From Sinomonas cyclohexanicum (GTDB lineage: Bacteria > Actinomycetota > Actinomycetes > Actinomycetales > Micrococcaceae), in the NCBI RefSeq assembly GCF_020886775.1, contig NZ_AP024525.1, positions 2,852,001 to 2,916,000 of the forward strand: a stretch of 64,000 nt of DNA, in the 5' to 3' direction. The notes beneath the pieces are model-generated. The model was not told where the DNA came from. It worked only from the letters and a program-made list of their open reading frames with translations, and did not search any database. Of this stretch, positions 25,522 to 35,401 are shown in pieces; position 1 is the stretch's first letter, and the number at the start of each line of letters is the position of its first letter. The position numbers were made by a program, and so were the translations under genes.

Positions 25522-26880
25522 TGTCAAGATGCTCGCGAGGTTGGTTCGCGTGCCTCATCTTGTTTTGCTCGCGAAATGGTGGCGGTGAGCGCGTCGGTCT
25601 TGGCGGCTGCGAGTTCGATGAGCCGGGTCTGTATGGCGGTGATCTTCCGTGTGAGCTCGGCGGGGTTGGTGGCCTCGAAGAGGGCGGCGAGCTCGGCGGC
25701 CTTCGCTGGGGTGAGCACGCCGGTATCGAGGACGCGCTGGTAGGGGGTGCGTGGGGCGTCGTAGACGCGGGTGTTCTTTCCGTTCCGGTTGGACCTCCAG
25801 CCGATGGCCTTGGTGGTCGCGGTGAACATGTTCAGGCGGACCCTGACGAGGTCGTAGAGCTCGTTGAGCAGGCGCAGCTCGGCCGGGGTGTCGTACCGGT
25901 AGTGGAAGGCGTGGCGGCGCACGACGTCGCCGTTCTTCTGCTCGACGTGGGCGTTGTCGTTGGAGCGGTAGGGCCGGGATCTGGTGAAGTACAGGTCCCG
26001 GTCCTGGGCCCAGCCGATCAGGGCGTGGTTGATGAACTCACCGCCGTTGTCGCAGTCGATCCCGACCAGCGGGTAGGGCAGGCGCTGCTCGATGCGGGGC
26101 ATCGCCTCCAGGACCCACCGGTGGGCGCCGTTCTTGAGCGCGATGTTCTCGGTCCAGCCGGTGAACACGTCCGTGACGGTCATCGTGCGGGCGAACTCGC
26201 CCCTCAGGGTCGGCCCGCAGTGCAGGACCAGGTCGGCCTCGCAGAACCCCGGGGCCTGCTCCTGCTCGTCCCCGGCCCTGCGGACCTGGATCGAGTTGCG
26301 CAGCAGCGCCCCCGGCCTGGTGCCCGAGATCCCGGACGGCGCCATCCCGTCCCGGGTCGGCTTGAGCAGCCGGTCGATCGTGGCCGCCGAGACGGCCAGC
26401 AGCTGGGCGCGGGTGTGCTCGGTGAGCCGGTGCGCGTCCTCGCCGAACTCGCCGTGCTCCTCGAGCTTGGGCAGCCACAGCGGCATCGTCGCTGCGAGGT
26501 ACTTCCCCGAGGGCTGCCCGGCCAGCCGCCACACCCGGATCAGGAGCCTGAGGGTGTCGTACCCGTACGTCCGGGGCCGCGGCGCGCGCTTGACCGCACG
26601 CTGGGGGCCCTTCCGCGCCGCCGCCGCACGGACCTGCCGGCGGGCGTTCGCCCTCGACCAGCCGGTCGTGGCGACCAACTCGTCGAGCATCCGCCCGCGC
26701 TCCTTCTTCGACGCGGCCGCATACCCGCGGGCGTACTTCTTCGTGATCTCACGCCTGGTCGCCATCGACAGCTCCGATCCCATACCGGCCAGCAGACTCC
26801 AGCGCCCGCACCGGGACCGGCATTTCGCGAGCAGATCCCAGATGAGGCACGCGCCGCGTTTCGCGAGCACCTTAGACGAG
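25522..26880 (-). mobile_element. Insertion sequence with a DDE integrase-type transposase and multi-motif ends
   Basis: The ends are imperfect inverted repeats of about 55 bases. Each carries TGCTCGCGA near the tip, GCGTGCCTCATCT about 20 bases further in, and TGCTCGCGAAAT after that (left 25529-25576; right 26821-26871 inverted). The exact tips and the target duplication could not be fixed from the sequence. The single gene is the transposase. The element separates a TetR gene from an unknown gene and appears intact. Confidence 0.75.
25524..26765 (-). CDS. DDE-type integrase/transposase
   Basis: The 413-residue protein begins MATRREITKKYARGYAAASK, followed by a helix-turn-helix (LVATTGWSRANARRQVRAA) and a retroviral integrase-like core. 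The core has acidic residues in FCEADLVLHCG, GIDCDNGGEFINHAL and NDNAHVEQKNGDVVRR, consistent with D-D-E. The C-terminal part is basic. IS481 or the unclassified ISNCY group are possible homes, and I cannot decide. The frame is open further upstream to 26909, but that part covers the inverted repeat. The stop codon is within the left end of the element. No frameshift is seen, so it may be active. Confidence 0.8.
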   Translation of the reverse strand: MATRREITKKYARGYAAASKKERGRMLDELVATTGWSRANARRQVRAAAARKGPQRAVKRAPRPRTYGYDTLRLLIRVWRLAGQPSGKYLAATMPLWLPKLEEHGEFGEDAHRLTEHTRAQLLAVSAATIDRLLKPTRDGMAPSGISGTRPGALLRNSIQVRRAGDEQEQAPGFCEADLVLHCGPTLRGEFARTMTVTDVFTGWTENIALKNGAHRWVLEAMPRIEQRLPYPLVGIDCDNGGEFINHALIGWAQDRDLYFTRSRPYRSNDNAHVEQKNGDVVRRHAFHYRYDTPAELRLLNELYDLVRVRLNMFTATTKAIGWRSNRNGKNTRVYDAPRTPYQRVLDTGVLTPAKAAELAALFEATNPAELTRKITAIQTRLIELAAAKTDALTATISRAKQDEAREPTSRAS

Positions 26881-26916
26881 TCAAGTCGCACTCTTGTGAG
26901 GAGCGGCACGCGGGCC

Positions 26917-26946
26917 TATAATTAATCCAATTGATAGCGTAATTGG
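26917..26946 (+). promoter_or_regulatory. TATAAT box followed by an inverted repeat
   Basis: A consensus TATAAT (26917-26922) is followed by CCAATT-N8-AATTGG (26927-26946), so the dyad covers the probable transcription start of the gene at 26983. This fits a repressor site. The sequence is markedly AT-rich for this genome. Confidence 0.5.
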
Positions 26947-26982
26947 GTTGGAGCTGGGCCGGCCCCGTTGAGGAGACCTGCC

Positions 26983-27450
26983 ATGTCCTTGAATTCTGTG
27001 CTGGGCGCGATCGCCCGGACCAACCTCCCGCCACTCATACTCGAGGAGCCCAAGCTGGACCGCGTCGCAGTCCTCCCCAGCGCGGACGGACTACGCATCG
27101 ACGTGAGCCTGGCGATGCTCGGCCTCATGCCGCTCGGGAGCGCCCGTGCGACGGCCAGGTTCACGGCCGTCCTCGAGCGGCAGGGCCCGGACGGAAACGC
27201 GGTCCGCCGCGCCGTCGCGAGCATCGAGTCCTGCGACGGGACGTTCAAGCGCGAAGGCCTCGGCCTTGCGAACGCCTCCCTCCTCCTGCGTCCGCCGCAG
27301 GCCCGCCGCTTCTGGCCGAGGATCGGCGCAACGGCGGGCCAGAGAGTCGAGCTCGTCGACCTTGCGTGGACGGACCTCATGGTCACGGCCCCCAGCCACC
27401 GCCTCGTCCGGCGGATCCGGGGCGAGTGGCGCCATGCGGAGACAGCCTGA
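26983..27450 (+). CDS. Hypothetical protein, 155 residues
   Basis: I do not recognise it. The soluble protein starts MSLNSVLGAIARTNLPPLIL after a good GGAG site. It appears to be alpha/beta, with no export signal, no metal motif, and a hydrophobic core segment (DVSLAMLGLMPLGSARATAR). Two basic stretches occur near the end (RLVRRIRGEWR). Codon usage looks native. It is preceded by an operator-like dyad and ends 26 bases from the converging MFS gene stop. The IS lies just upstream of its promoter. Confidence 0.55.
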   Translation: MSLNSVLGAIARTNLPPLILEEPKLDRVAVLPSADGLRIDVSLAMLGLMPLGSARATARFTAVLERQGPDGNAVRRAVASIESCDGTFKREGLGLANASLLLRPPQARRFWPRIGATAGQRVELVDLAWTDLMVTAPSHRLVRRIRGEWRHAETA

Positions 27451-27475
27451 ACGGAACACTGCCGGGACTGACGCG

Positions 27476-28750
27476 TCAGGCCTCGTTGGCATCCGGCAGC
27501 GTCCGCATGCCGAAGAAAGGGCCGATAGCCACCGGCAGGACGCCGAGCAGCATCCCGACGATCGAGATCCACAGCGTGGGCGCGAGCCCTAGCCGCTCAC
27601 CGAGCACCCCGCCGAGCAGCGAGCCGATGGGCATGACGCCCCACACGACGCAGCGGATGGAGGCGTTCATGCGCCCGAGGAGCCGCGTCGGGCACACGCG
27701 CTGACGCATGCTGACCTGCATGATGTTGTAGACGATCACCCCGAAGCTGAAGGCGAACTCACCAACGCTCAGCATCACGAGCGCGAGCGGACCCGGACCC
27801 GAGGCGAGCGCGAGGGGGAAGAGCACGACGGCGGCCCCTGCCAGCAGGAGCCCAAGCGGCAGCAGGGCCCCCTCCCCCACGAGTCCGCCGAGCCGCGGTC
27901 CCGCGAGGGCGCCGAGGAGCCCACCCACCGCGCCGATCGACATCATCACGCCCAGCCCCACGGGACCGAGGCCGAGCTCACGGAGGATCACGAGCGGCAT
28001 GAGCACCCACAGCACCGAGGAGAACAGGTTGCTGAGAGCGGTGCAGGCCACAACGCGGCGGATCAGGCCATGGCGTGCCACGAAGGCGGTGCCCTCGCGG
28101 ATCTCGGCCCAGAGGCTGCTGCCCTCGGCACGCTCGGCCGCCTTCTCCGAGTCGCGCACCCTGCCCAGGCACAGTGCCGACGCGAGGTACCCGGCCGCCT
28201 CCGCGGCGAACAGCACCGGGGCGCTGACGAGGGTCAGGAGGAAGCCGCCCAGTGCCGGGCCGCCCATGCGCGCCACCTGGGCTGTGGACTCGAGCTTGCC
28301 GTTAGCGTCGGGCACCTGGGTCCGGTGCACAAGCAGCGGGATATAGCTCTGATAGGCCACGTCGAAGAACACTGTCGCGACGCCCACCACGGCCGCGACG
28401 ACGTAGAGGTGCCACATCTGCAGGGCCCCGGCCCACCACAGCAGCGGCACGGCGAACATCGCGGCCATGCGGACCAGGTCTGCGCGGATCATGGTGCGGC
28501 GCTTGAGCCAGCGGTCCACCCAGGCGCCCGCAGGCAGCCCCACGATGAGGAACGCGGCCATCGAGGCCGCGTTCAGGACGCCGAGGTCCATCTCCCCCGC
28601 GCCGAGCAGGCTCACGGCGAGGACCGGGAGCGCGAGCTGGCCGAGCTGGACGCCGAGCTGGCTGATGCCCTGCCCCAGCCAGAACGCGAGGAAAGGGCGG
28701 CTGCGGATGAGCCGCGGCGCGGCCAGCTCGCCGGTGGGTGGGGTGGTCAT
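27476..28750 (-). CDS. MFS exporter (MFS_3/EntS-like)
   Basis: The 424-residue inner-membrane protein has about 12 helices. The family loop after helix 2 reads GLPAGAWVDRWLKRRTMI, the MFS motif A type, and the overall sequence resembles the MFS_3 drug/siderophore efflux group. ATG 28750 lies at the edge of the operator shared with the divergent ArsR-type regulator. A TTGACA box within the dyad is a plausible -35. Drug or metabolite export controlled by that regulator is the likely role. The substrate is unknown. Confidence 0.8.
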   Translation of the reverse strand: MTTPPTGELAAPRLIRSRPFLAFWLGQGISQLGVQLGQLALPVLAVSLLGAGEMDLGVLNAASMAAFLIVGLPAGAWVDRWLKRRTMIRADLVRMAAMFAVPLLWWAGALQMWHLYVVAAVVGVATVFFDVAYQSYIPLLVHRTQVPDANGKLESTAQVARMGGPALGGFLLTLVSAPVLFAAEAAGYLASALCLGRVRDSEKAAERAEGSSLWAEIREGTAFVARHGLIRRVVACTALSNLFSSVLWVLMPLVILRELGLGPVGLGVMMSIGAVGGLLGALAGPRLGGLVGEGALLPLGLLLAGAAVVLFPLALASGPGPLALVMLSVGEFAFSFGVIVYNIMQVSMRQRVCPTRLLGRMNASIRCVVWGVMPIGSLLGGVLGERLGLAPTLWISIVGMLLGVLPVAIGPFFGMRTLPDANEA

Positions 28751-28766
28751 GCCGACAGTGTGCGCC

Positions 28767-28792
28767 GAGTGATTGGGAAGTGTCAATCACTC
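28767..28792. promoter_or_regulatory. Operator dyad between MFS exporter and ArsR-type regulator
   Basis: GAGTGATTG (28767-28775) and CAATCACTC (28784-28792) form a perfect dyad. The regulator -10 box (TAGAGT, 28798-28803) lies just beside it. A second near-copy is at 40327-40353. Confidence 0.75.
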
Positions 28793-28810
28793 AGCGCTAG
28801 AGTGATTTCC

Positions 28811-29302
28811 ATGAGCGAATCGGACGAGGCCGCGAAGGGGCGCGCACTGAGCTCTCCCCTGCGCCTCCGGATACTGCGCATGTGCCTGCACCACGCGCGC
28901 ACCAACAAGGAGATCGCCGATCTGCTCGGTATCAACCCCGCCTCGTGCCTCCACCACGTCCGCACGCTCGTGGCCACCGGCTTCCTCGAGGCACAGCCCG
29001 AGCGCCGGGGCGCCCGCGGGGCCAAGGAGGTCCCCTACCTCGCCACCCGCAAGTCCTGGAGCCAGCACGTCGACGACGTCTCGCCCATCCTCATCGAGAC
29101 CTTCGTCCAGGAGACCGCGGCTCTGCCACCGGAGGACATCACGGTGTGGCGTCTCGGCCTCAAGCTCAACGAGCAGCACCGCAACGAGCTCATGGACAAG
29201 CTCCGCGCGGTCGTCGACGAGTACGTCGCCATGCCCACCGACCCAGACGGCGAGGCGACCTCCCTCATGATCGCCCACCACCGCGACCCCACCGCGGACT
29301 AG
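28811..29302 (+). CDS. ArsR-type winged-helix regulator of the MFS gene
   Basis: The 163-residue protein has an N-terminal winged helix-turn-helix (ALSSPLRLRILRMCLHHART, then NKEIADLLGINPASCLHHVRTLVATGFLEA) and a C-terminal domain of about 80 residues that could bind a ligand or dimerise. No Cys-based metal site of the classic ArsR kind is visible, so a metal role is unlikely. The start at 28811 follows TAGAGT by seven bases (leaderless). The divergent MFS exporter and the dyad imply local repression of export. Confidence 0.8.
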   Translation: MSESDEAAKGRALSSPLRLRILRMCLHHARTNKEIADLLGINPASCLHHVRTLVATGFLEAQPERRGARGAKEVPYLATRKSWSQHVDDVSPILIETFVQETAALPPEDITVWRLGLKLNEQHRNELMDKLRAVVDEYVAMPTDPDGEATSLMIAHHRDPTAD

Positions 29303-29305
29303 TCC

Positions 29306-29374
29306 ATCTCGGGTACGCACGAGGGGGCCGGTGCCTTCCGCGCGGAAGGCACCGGCCGCCGTCGTACCCGAGAT
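29306..29374. repeat. Palindromic intergenic element of the TCTCGGGTACG family
   Basis: ATCTCGGGTACG (29306-29317) and CGTACCCGAGAT (29363-29374) flank a perfect 32-bp palindrome (29326-29357). 29326-29373 matches 19557-19604 exactly. A further GTACCCGAGA follows near 29395. It lies between the converging ArsR-type and typA genes and would also form a strong terminator. Confidence 0.88.
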
Positions 29375-29439
29375 CGCCAGAGGGACGGATATCTGTACCC
29401 GAGACGTTCAGGGGCGCAGATGTCAGCGCCCCGGAAGGG

Positions 29440-31365
<1,926 letters not shown>

Positions 31366-31586
31366 ACGCGTGAGGCTCAATTCGGGTGGGTCGCGACTTG
31401 TCCGCCCGCCCGGCGCTGTCCCAGGCGAGGGAGGGCGGAAGGCACAACGGAACGGACCCCGTTCAGGGCCAGCACGTCAATTTTACTCTCTCCGAGGCAC
31501 TGCCCGCTCCGTGGGCGCCATCACAGTGGCCGGTCCGCCCCGTGAGGCCGCATGATGGTGACGTCCGCCCCCATGGAAGGACAGGC

Positions 31587-32471
31587 ATGAACGGAGGCTC
31601 CCACCGCGCCGGACGCATGGCCCTGCGCGCGCTCGCGCGTGCCCTCGTGCTGGCCCTCGCGGGCGCGCCGCTCGCCGGGTGCGCCGCCGCGGCGGCCGGC
31701 CCCGCGCCGTCGTCCGCCCCGAGCGCCTCGGCGTCCGCGACCGCCCGGCCCGCACCGGCAGCCGTGCCGTTCGGCACGGCTCCCCTCGCCATCACCCCGC
31801 GCACGACGGCGCCCCGTCGCCTCACGCCGCCGGCCCTTCTGCCGCTGGGGTCCTTCGCCGTCAACCCGGCTACGCAGCGCCCCGAGCCGGTGCTCGGCGA
31901 CCTCTCGCGCACGGCAGTCCTGATCGGCGACTCGCAGTCCGAGCCGCTGGACAGCTGGGTGCGGCAGGGCCTCACGCGCGCCGGGTACTTCGTGTACTTC
32001 GGAGGGGCCGGCGGCACGGGGTACTCCGTCGGCAACGGCAAGGTCCGCGACTACGTCGACGCCCTCAGGCTCGGCGACTGGCTGCTGCCGGACGGGAGCC
32101 CAGGGCTCGTGGTGGTGCAGGGCGGCGGGAACGACGCGTCCCGCGGAGCGACCGACGCCGCGGTCGTCTCCGGCGCCACCGCGATCGTCACCGAGCTGCG
32201 CCGCACATACCCCGGTGCGCGGATCGTCATGGTCGGCACCCTCGCGAAGTCCGTGTCCGACGGGGGCGGGCGCCGCGCTCAGGTGGATGCGCTGCTGGCG
32301 CGCACGGCACCCGGCCTCGGGGTGGCCTTCATCTCGTGCGGCGACTGGATCTCGCGGTATGGCCTCGCGGGAGAACTGGCCGACGCCGTGCACCTCAAGA
32401 CCACGGGCAAGGCCCGCCTTGCGCCCGTCCTCGCGGAGGCGCTTGCGAAGGAGGGGCTCACCCTCAGGTGA
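31587..32471 (+). CDS. SGNH/GDSL-type hydrolase, putative lipoprotein
   Basis: The 294-residue protein has a signal peptide with lipobox PLAGC (Cys about residue 32) and an Ala/Ser/Pro-rich linker of about 70 residues. The SGNH-type hydrolase domain follows: block I VLIGDSQSEPLDSW, oxyanion Asn in VVQGGGNDAS and the catalytic pair in LADAVHLKTTGKARLA. It is likely an esterase or acyl-modifying enzyme acting on surface glycans or lipids, without a known substrate. GGAAGGACA precedes ATG 31587. It is monocistronic between typA and the dead ABC tail. Confidence 0.72.
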   Translation: MNGGSHRAGRMALRALARALVLALAGAPLAGCAAAAAGPAPSSAPSASASATARPAPAAVPFGTAPLAITPRTTAPRRLTPPALLPLGSFAVNPATQRPEPVLGDLSRTAVLIGDSQSEPLDSWVRQGLTRAGYFVYFGGAGGTGYSVGNGKVRDYVDALRLGDWLLPDGSPGLVVVQGGGNDASRGATDAAVVSGATAIVTELRRTYPGARIVMVGTLAKSVSDGGGRRAQVDALLARTAPGLGVAFISCGDWISRYGLAGELADAVHLKTTGKARLAPVLAEALAKEGLTLR

Positions 32472-32487
32472 GCCCCTCCGGGGTCTC

Positions 32488-32652
32488 CTACGCCGCCGCG
32501 TTCGGCGGGAGCAGGAGCTTCCCGCCCGGGATCGCGTCGAGGAGCGCGCGGGTGTACTCCTGCTGGGGCGCGTCGAACACGTGCTCCGTGGCGCCCTTCT
32601 CAACGAGCCTGCCCTTCTCCATGACGCACACGTGGTCGGAAACGTCAGATAC
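32488..32652 (-). pseudogene. C-terminal remnant of a peptide ABC-transporter ATPase
   Basis: About 54 residues (SDHVCVMEKGRLVEKG, then APQQEYTRALLDAIPGG) match the very end of oligopeptide-type ATPases after the H-loop. Walker A, signature and Walker B are all missing. The sequence loses similarity near 32650, where unrelated sequence and a perfect hairpin follow. It differs from the end of the intact double ATPase next door, so it derives from a second transporter gene and not from a recent duplication of that one. Confidence 0.75.
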
Positions 32653-32693
32653 GAAAGAACTGTTTGTGAGACCGTGATGTGAGCGTGCGGAGC

Positions 32694-32747
32694 GCACGAC
32701 GACGAGAGGGGAACCTGGGCACTCAGGTTCCCCTCTCGTCGTCGTGC
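32694..32747 (-). terminator. Perfect 24-bp-arm terminator hairpin
   Basis: GCACGACGACGAGAGGGGAA and four further bases (32694-32717) pair perfectly with 32724-32747 around the loop GGCACT. It lies just after the stop of the double-ATPase gene. The very long perfect stem is unusual for a terminator and could also be a trace of a mobile repeat. Confidence 0.8.
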
Positions 32748-32756
32748 TCAACGGAT

Positions 32757-34637
32757 CTAGTCGATGCCGCTCGCGAGGAGGAGCTCGCGCAGCTCGCGGC
32801 GCTCGCGCTGCTTCTCCGGGTCGGGCAGCGGGACCGCGGCGAGGAGGCGCTGCGTGTAGGCCTCCTGCGGGTTGCGCAGGATCGCATCGCGGCTGCCCTG
32901 CTCGACGATCCTGCCGCGCTGCATCACGCAGATGTAGTCGGCGAGGACGTCGATGACCGCGAGGTCGTGGGTGACGAACAGGCACGCGAAGCCGAGCTCC
33001 TGCTGGAGCGCCTGGAACAGCTCGAGCACCTTCGCCTGGACGGACACGTCCAGCGCGGAGGTCGGCTCGTCCGCGACCATGAGCTTGGGCTTGAGCGAGA
33101 GGGCCCGGGCGATCCCGACCCGCTGCTTCTGGCCGCCCGAGAGCTCGTGCGGGTACCGGTTGCGGTACGAGCGAGGCAGCTCGACCTGGTCCAGGAGCGT
33201 CTCGACCCGCTTCTGCAGGTCAGCGCCCTTCGCGACGCCCGCCAGGAGCATGGGCTCGCCGATCGACTCGCCGATGGGCAGGCGCGGGTTGAGGGAGGAG
33301 GACGGGTCCTGGAACACCATGCCCACCGAGCGGCGGATCTCGTGGAGCTCCCTCGAGTTCTTCTTCAGGGCCGAGATCTCGCGGCCCGTCACCTTGAGCG
33401 AGCCCTCCGCGACGGGCAGCAGCCCGACGGCTGCCCGGCCGATCGTCGTCTTGCCCGAGCCGGACTCCCCCACGAGCCCGACAACCTGACCCGGGTAGAC
33501 CGTCAGGTTGGCGCCCTCGACGGCGCGGAACGCCGCCACACGGCCCTGCTTCGGGTACTCGATCGCGACGTCCTTGAGCGTCAGGACCGGCTCGCCGCGA
33601 TGCGAGGCCGCGGCCTCAGCCTGGGCGAGCGCGCGCTCGTTCTCCCGCTCACGCTCCCTAAGCTCCGAGGTGTCGACCGCGTCGAGCTCCGCACCCGTGG
33701 CGGCTGCGAGCGCCGCGGTGATGTCGACGTCGTCCTCGCTGCCCTCGCCGCCCTGGCCGAGGTGCGGGACCGCCGCGAGGAGGGCCTGCGTGTACGGGTG
33801 CTGCGGGTTGTGGAAGATCTCGCCCGCAGTGCCGGTCTCCACGATCACGCCGCGACGCATGACGGCGATGCGGTCGGCGAGATCCGCGACGACGCCCATG
33901 TCATGGGTGATGAGGATGACGGCCGAGTTGAGCTTGTCCTTGAGGTGGCGCATGAGGTCGAGGATCTCTGCCTGGACCGTCACGTCGAGCGCCGTGGTCG
34001 GCTCGTCCGCGATAAGCAGCTTCGGATCGCACGAGAGCGACTGAGCGATCATCGCGCGCTGGCGCTGGCCGCCGGAGAGCTGGTGCGGGTAGGACTTGAA
34101 GGCCTTCTCCGGGTCCGGCAGCTCCACGAGCTCGAGCATCGTGATCGCGCGGGCCTTCGCCTCGTCCGGCGAGACCGGGTTGTGGAGGCGGATTGTCTCC
34201 ACGATCTGGTTGCCGATCGTGTACACCGGGTTGAGCGCGGTCATGGGCTCCTGGAAGATGACGGCGACGTCGTCGCCGCGCACGTTCCGGGTCGCGGCGG
34301 CGCTGTCCTTGCCCATGAGCTCGCGTCCCATGAGCTTGACGCTGCCCGAAACCCGGCTGTTGGAGGGCAGGAGCCCGAGCAGGGCCATGGAGCTGGCGGA
34401 CTTGCCCGAGCCGGACTCGCCCACGATCGCGAGGACCTCGCCGGCCTTGACCTCGTAGTTGAGGCCGATCGCCGCGGGGACCCACTCCTTCTCCACGCCG
34501 AAGTCGACGCTCAGGTCCTTCACCTCGAGGACCTTCTGGCCCTTGACCAGGTCCGCGCCGATCCCGGTGCCCCTCTTGGCCTCGCGGCCCTTCGCCTGGC
34601 GGCGGGGCTGGCCCGCCGTGCCGAGGTTCTCAGCCAT
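32757..34637 (-). CDS. Peptide ABC importer, fused double ATP-binding protein (DppD-DppF type)
   Basis: One 626-residue chain carries both ATPases of an oligopeptide/dipeptide importer. Domain 1 spans about residues 35-300 (Walker A GESGSGKSAS at 73-82, LSGGQRQRAMIAQ, DEPTTALDVTVQ). Domain 2 spans about 355-615 (Walker [39 protein letters not shown]). A charged linker rich in Glu/Arg joins them. Each domain ends in the oligopeptide-specific tail (HPYTQALLAAVPHL, EAYTQRLLAAVPLP), which in known members holds an Fe-S or regulatory motif. ATG 34637 follows AAGGA. The permeases and binding protein are upstream on the same strand, with a PH-like gene on the other strand between. Confidence 0.88.
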   Translation of the reverse strand: MAENLGTAGQPRRQAKGREAKRGTGIGADLVKGQKVLEVKDLSVDFGVEKEWVPAAIGLNYEVKAGEVLAIVGESGSGKSASSMALLGLLPSNSRVSGSVKLMGRELMGKDSAAATRNVRGDDVAVIFQEPMTALNPVYTIGNQIVETIRLHNPVSPDEAKARAITMLELVELPDPEKAFKSYPHQLSGGQRQRAMIAQSLSCDPKLLIADEPTTALDVTVQAEILDLMRHLKDKLNSAVILITHDMGVVADLADRIAVMRRGVIVETGTAGEIFHNPQHPYTQALLAAVPHLGQGGEGSEDDVDITAALAAATGAELDAVDTSELRERERENERALAQAEAAASHRGEPVLTLKDVAIEYPKQGRVAAFRAVEGANLTVYPGQVVGLVGESGSGKTTIGRAAVGLLPVAEGSLKVTGREISALKKNSRELHEIRRSVGMVFQDPSSSLNPRLPIGESIGEPMLLAGVAKGADLQKRVETLLDQVELPRSYRNRYPHELSGGQKQRVGIARALSLKPKLMVADEPTSALDVSVQAKVLELFQALQQELGFACLFVTHDLAVIDVLADYICVMQRGRIVEQGSRDAILRNPQEAYTQRLLAAVPLPDPEKQRERRELRELLLASGID

Positions 34638-34731
34638 CCTTGTGCTTCCTTCCCTGCGCCGCCCCGGCCGAGCGGGTGTGCTCGGGGGACGGAATCCGTG
34701 TTTGCATCCGACGTCCTGCATCATGGGGGGC

Positions 34732-35358
34732 ATGAGCGCTCTGCAGCATGCCGGCCCCACCGACGTCTTCAAAGCCCGCAGCAACAGACTGCTGGCCATT
34801 GCCCTGTGGGTGCTCGCCGCTCTGGGCCTCGTGGTCACGATCGTCCAGGCCGGGCTGCCGGGCCTGCGTTACATCGCTCCGCTCGCGCTCATGGCGTGGA
34901 TCGCCTGGGCGCTGTTCTGGCGACCCGCCGTCGTGGTGAGCGACGCGGGCGTCGAACTCGTCAACCCGGTGCGCCGCATCGGCGTGCCGTGGGAGGCGCT
35001 CGCCTTCGTCGACACGAAGTACGCCCTGACCCTCGGCACCGGGGCGGGCCGGTTCACGGCGTGGGCCGCGCCGGGCCCCGGGGCGATGGGCGCCCGGCGC
35101 GCTCGCCCCGAACACCTGACTGGGCTCCCGGAGTCCAGCTACGGCCCCGAGCACACCGTGCGCCCGGGAGATCTCGGCAACACCGTGTCCGGTCAAGCGG
35201 CGATCCTCGTGCGACGCCGCTGGGCCGAGGAGGTGGCCCGCGGCGCGGTGGAGACGGGCCGGGTCGAGGAGACCCCCGTGCTGCGCACCGTCGCGTGGGG
35301 CATCCTCGCGCTGGGCGTGGTGCTGGCGGCGGCCACGATCATCACGTTCGTGGTCTGA
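34732..35358 (+). CDS. PH-domain (bPH2-like) membrane protein
   Basis: The 208-residue protein has two N-terminal membrane helices (LLAIALWVLAALGLVVTIV and YIAPLALMAWIAWALFW), a central PH-like segment (VVVSDAGVELVNPVRRIGVPWEALAFVDTKY, about residues 65-95) and a C-terminal helix (ILALGVVLAAATIITFVV). The role is unknown. It is the Arthrobacter-type protein often found alone. It sits on the + strand inside the peptide-transporter cluster, between the ATPase and the permeases, so it may have been inserted there. ATG 34732 follows GGGGGGC. Confidence 0.65.
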   Translation: MSALQHAGPTDVFKARSNRLLAIALWVLAALGLVVTIVQAGLPGLRYIAPLALMAWIAWALFWRPAVVVSDAGVELVNPVRRIGVPWEALAFVDTKYALTLGTGAGRFTAWAAPGPGAMGARRARPEHLTGLPESSYGPEHTVRPGDLGNTVSGQAAILVRRRWAEEVARGAVETGRVEETPVLRTVAWGILALGVVLAAATIITFVV

Positions 35359-35401
35359 GCAGGCCGCAGCGCGGGGTACCTCACTCGCGATTCGCCACAC
35401 G

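Noticed and set aside
28070-29302. N-terminal extension of the ArsR-type regulator antisense to the MFS gene
   Set aside because: The winged-helix sequence begins at ATG 28811, which has a properly spaced -10 box and an operator just upstream.
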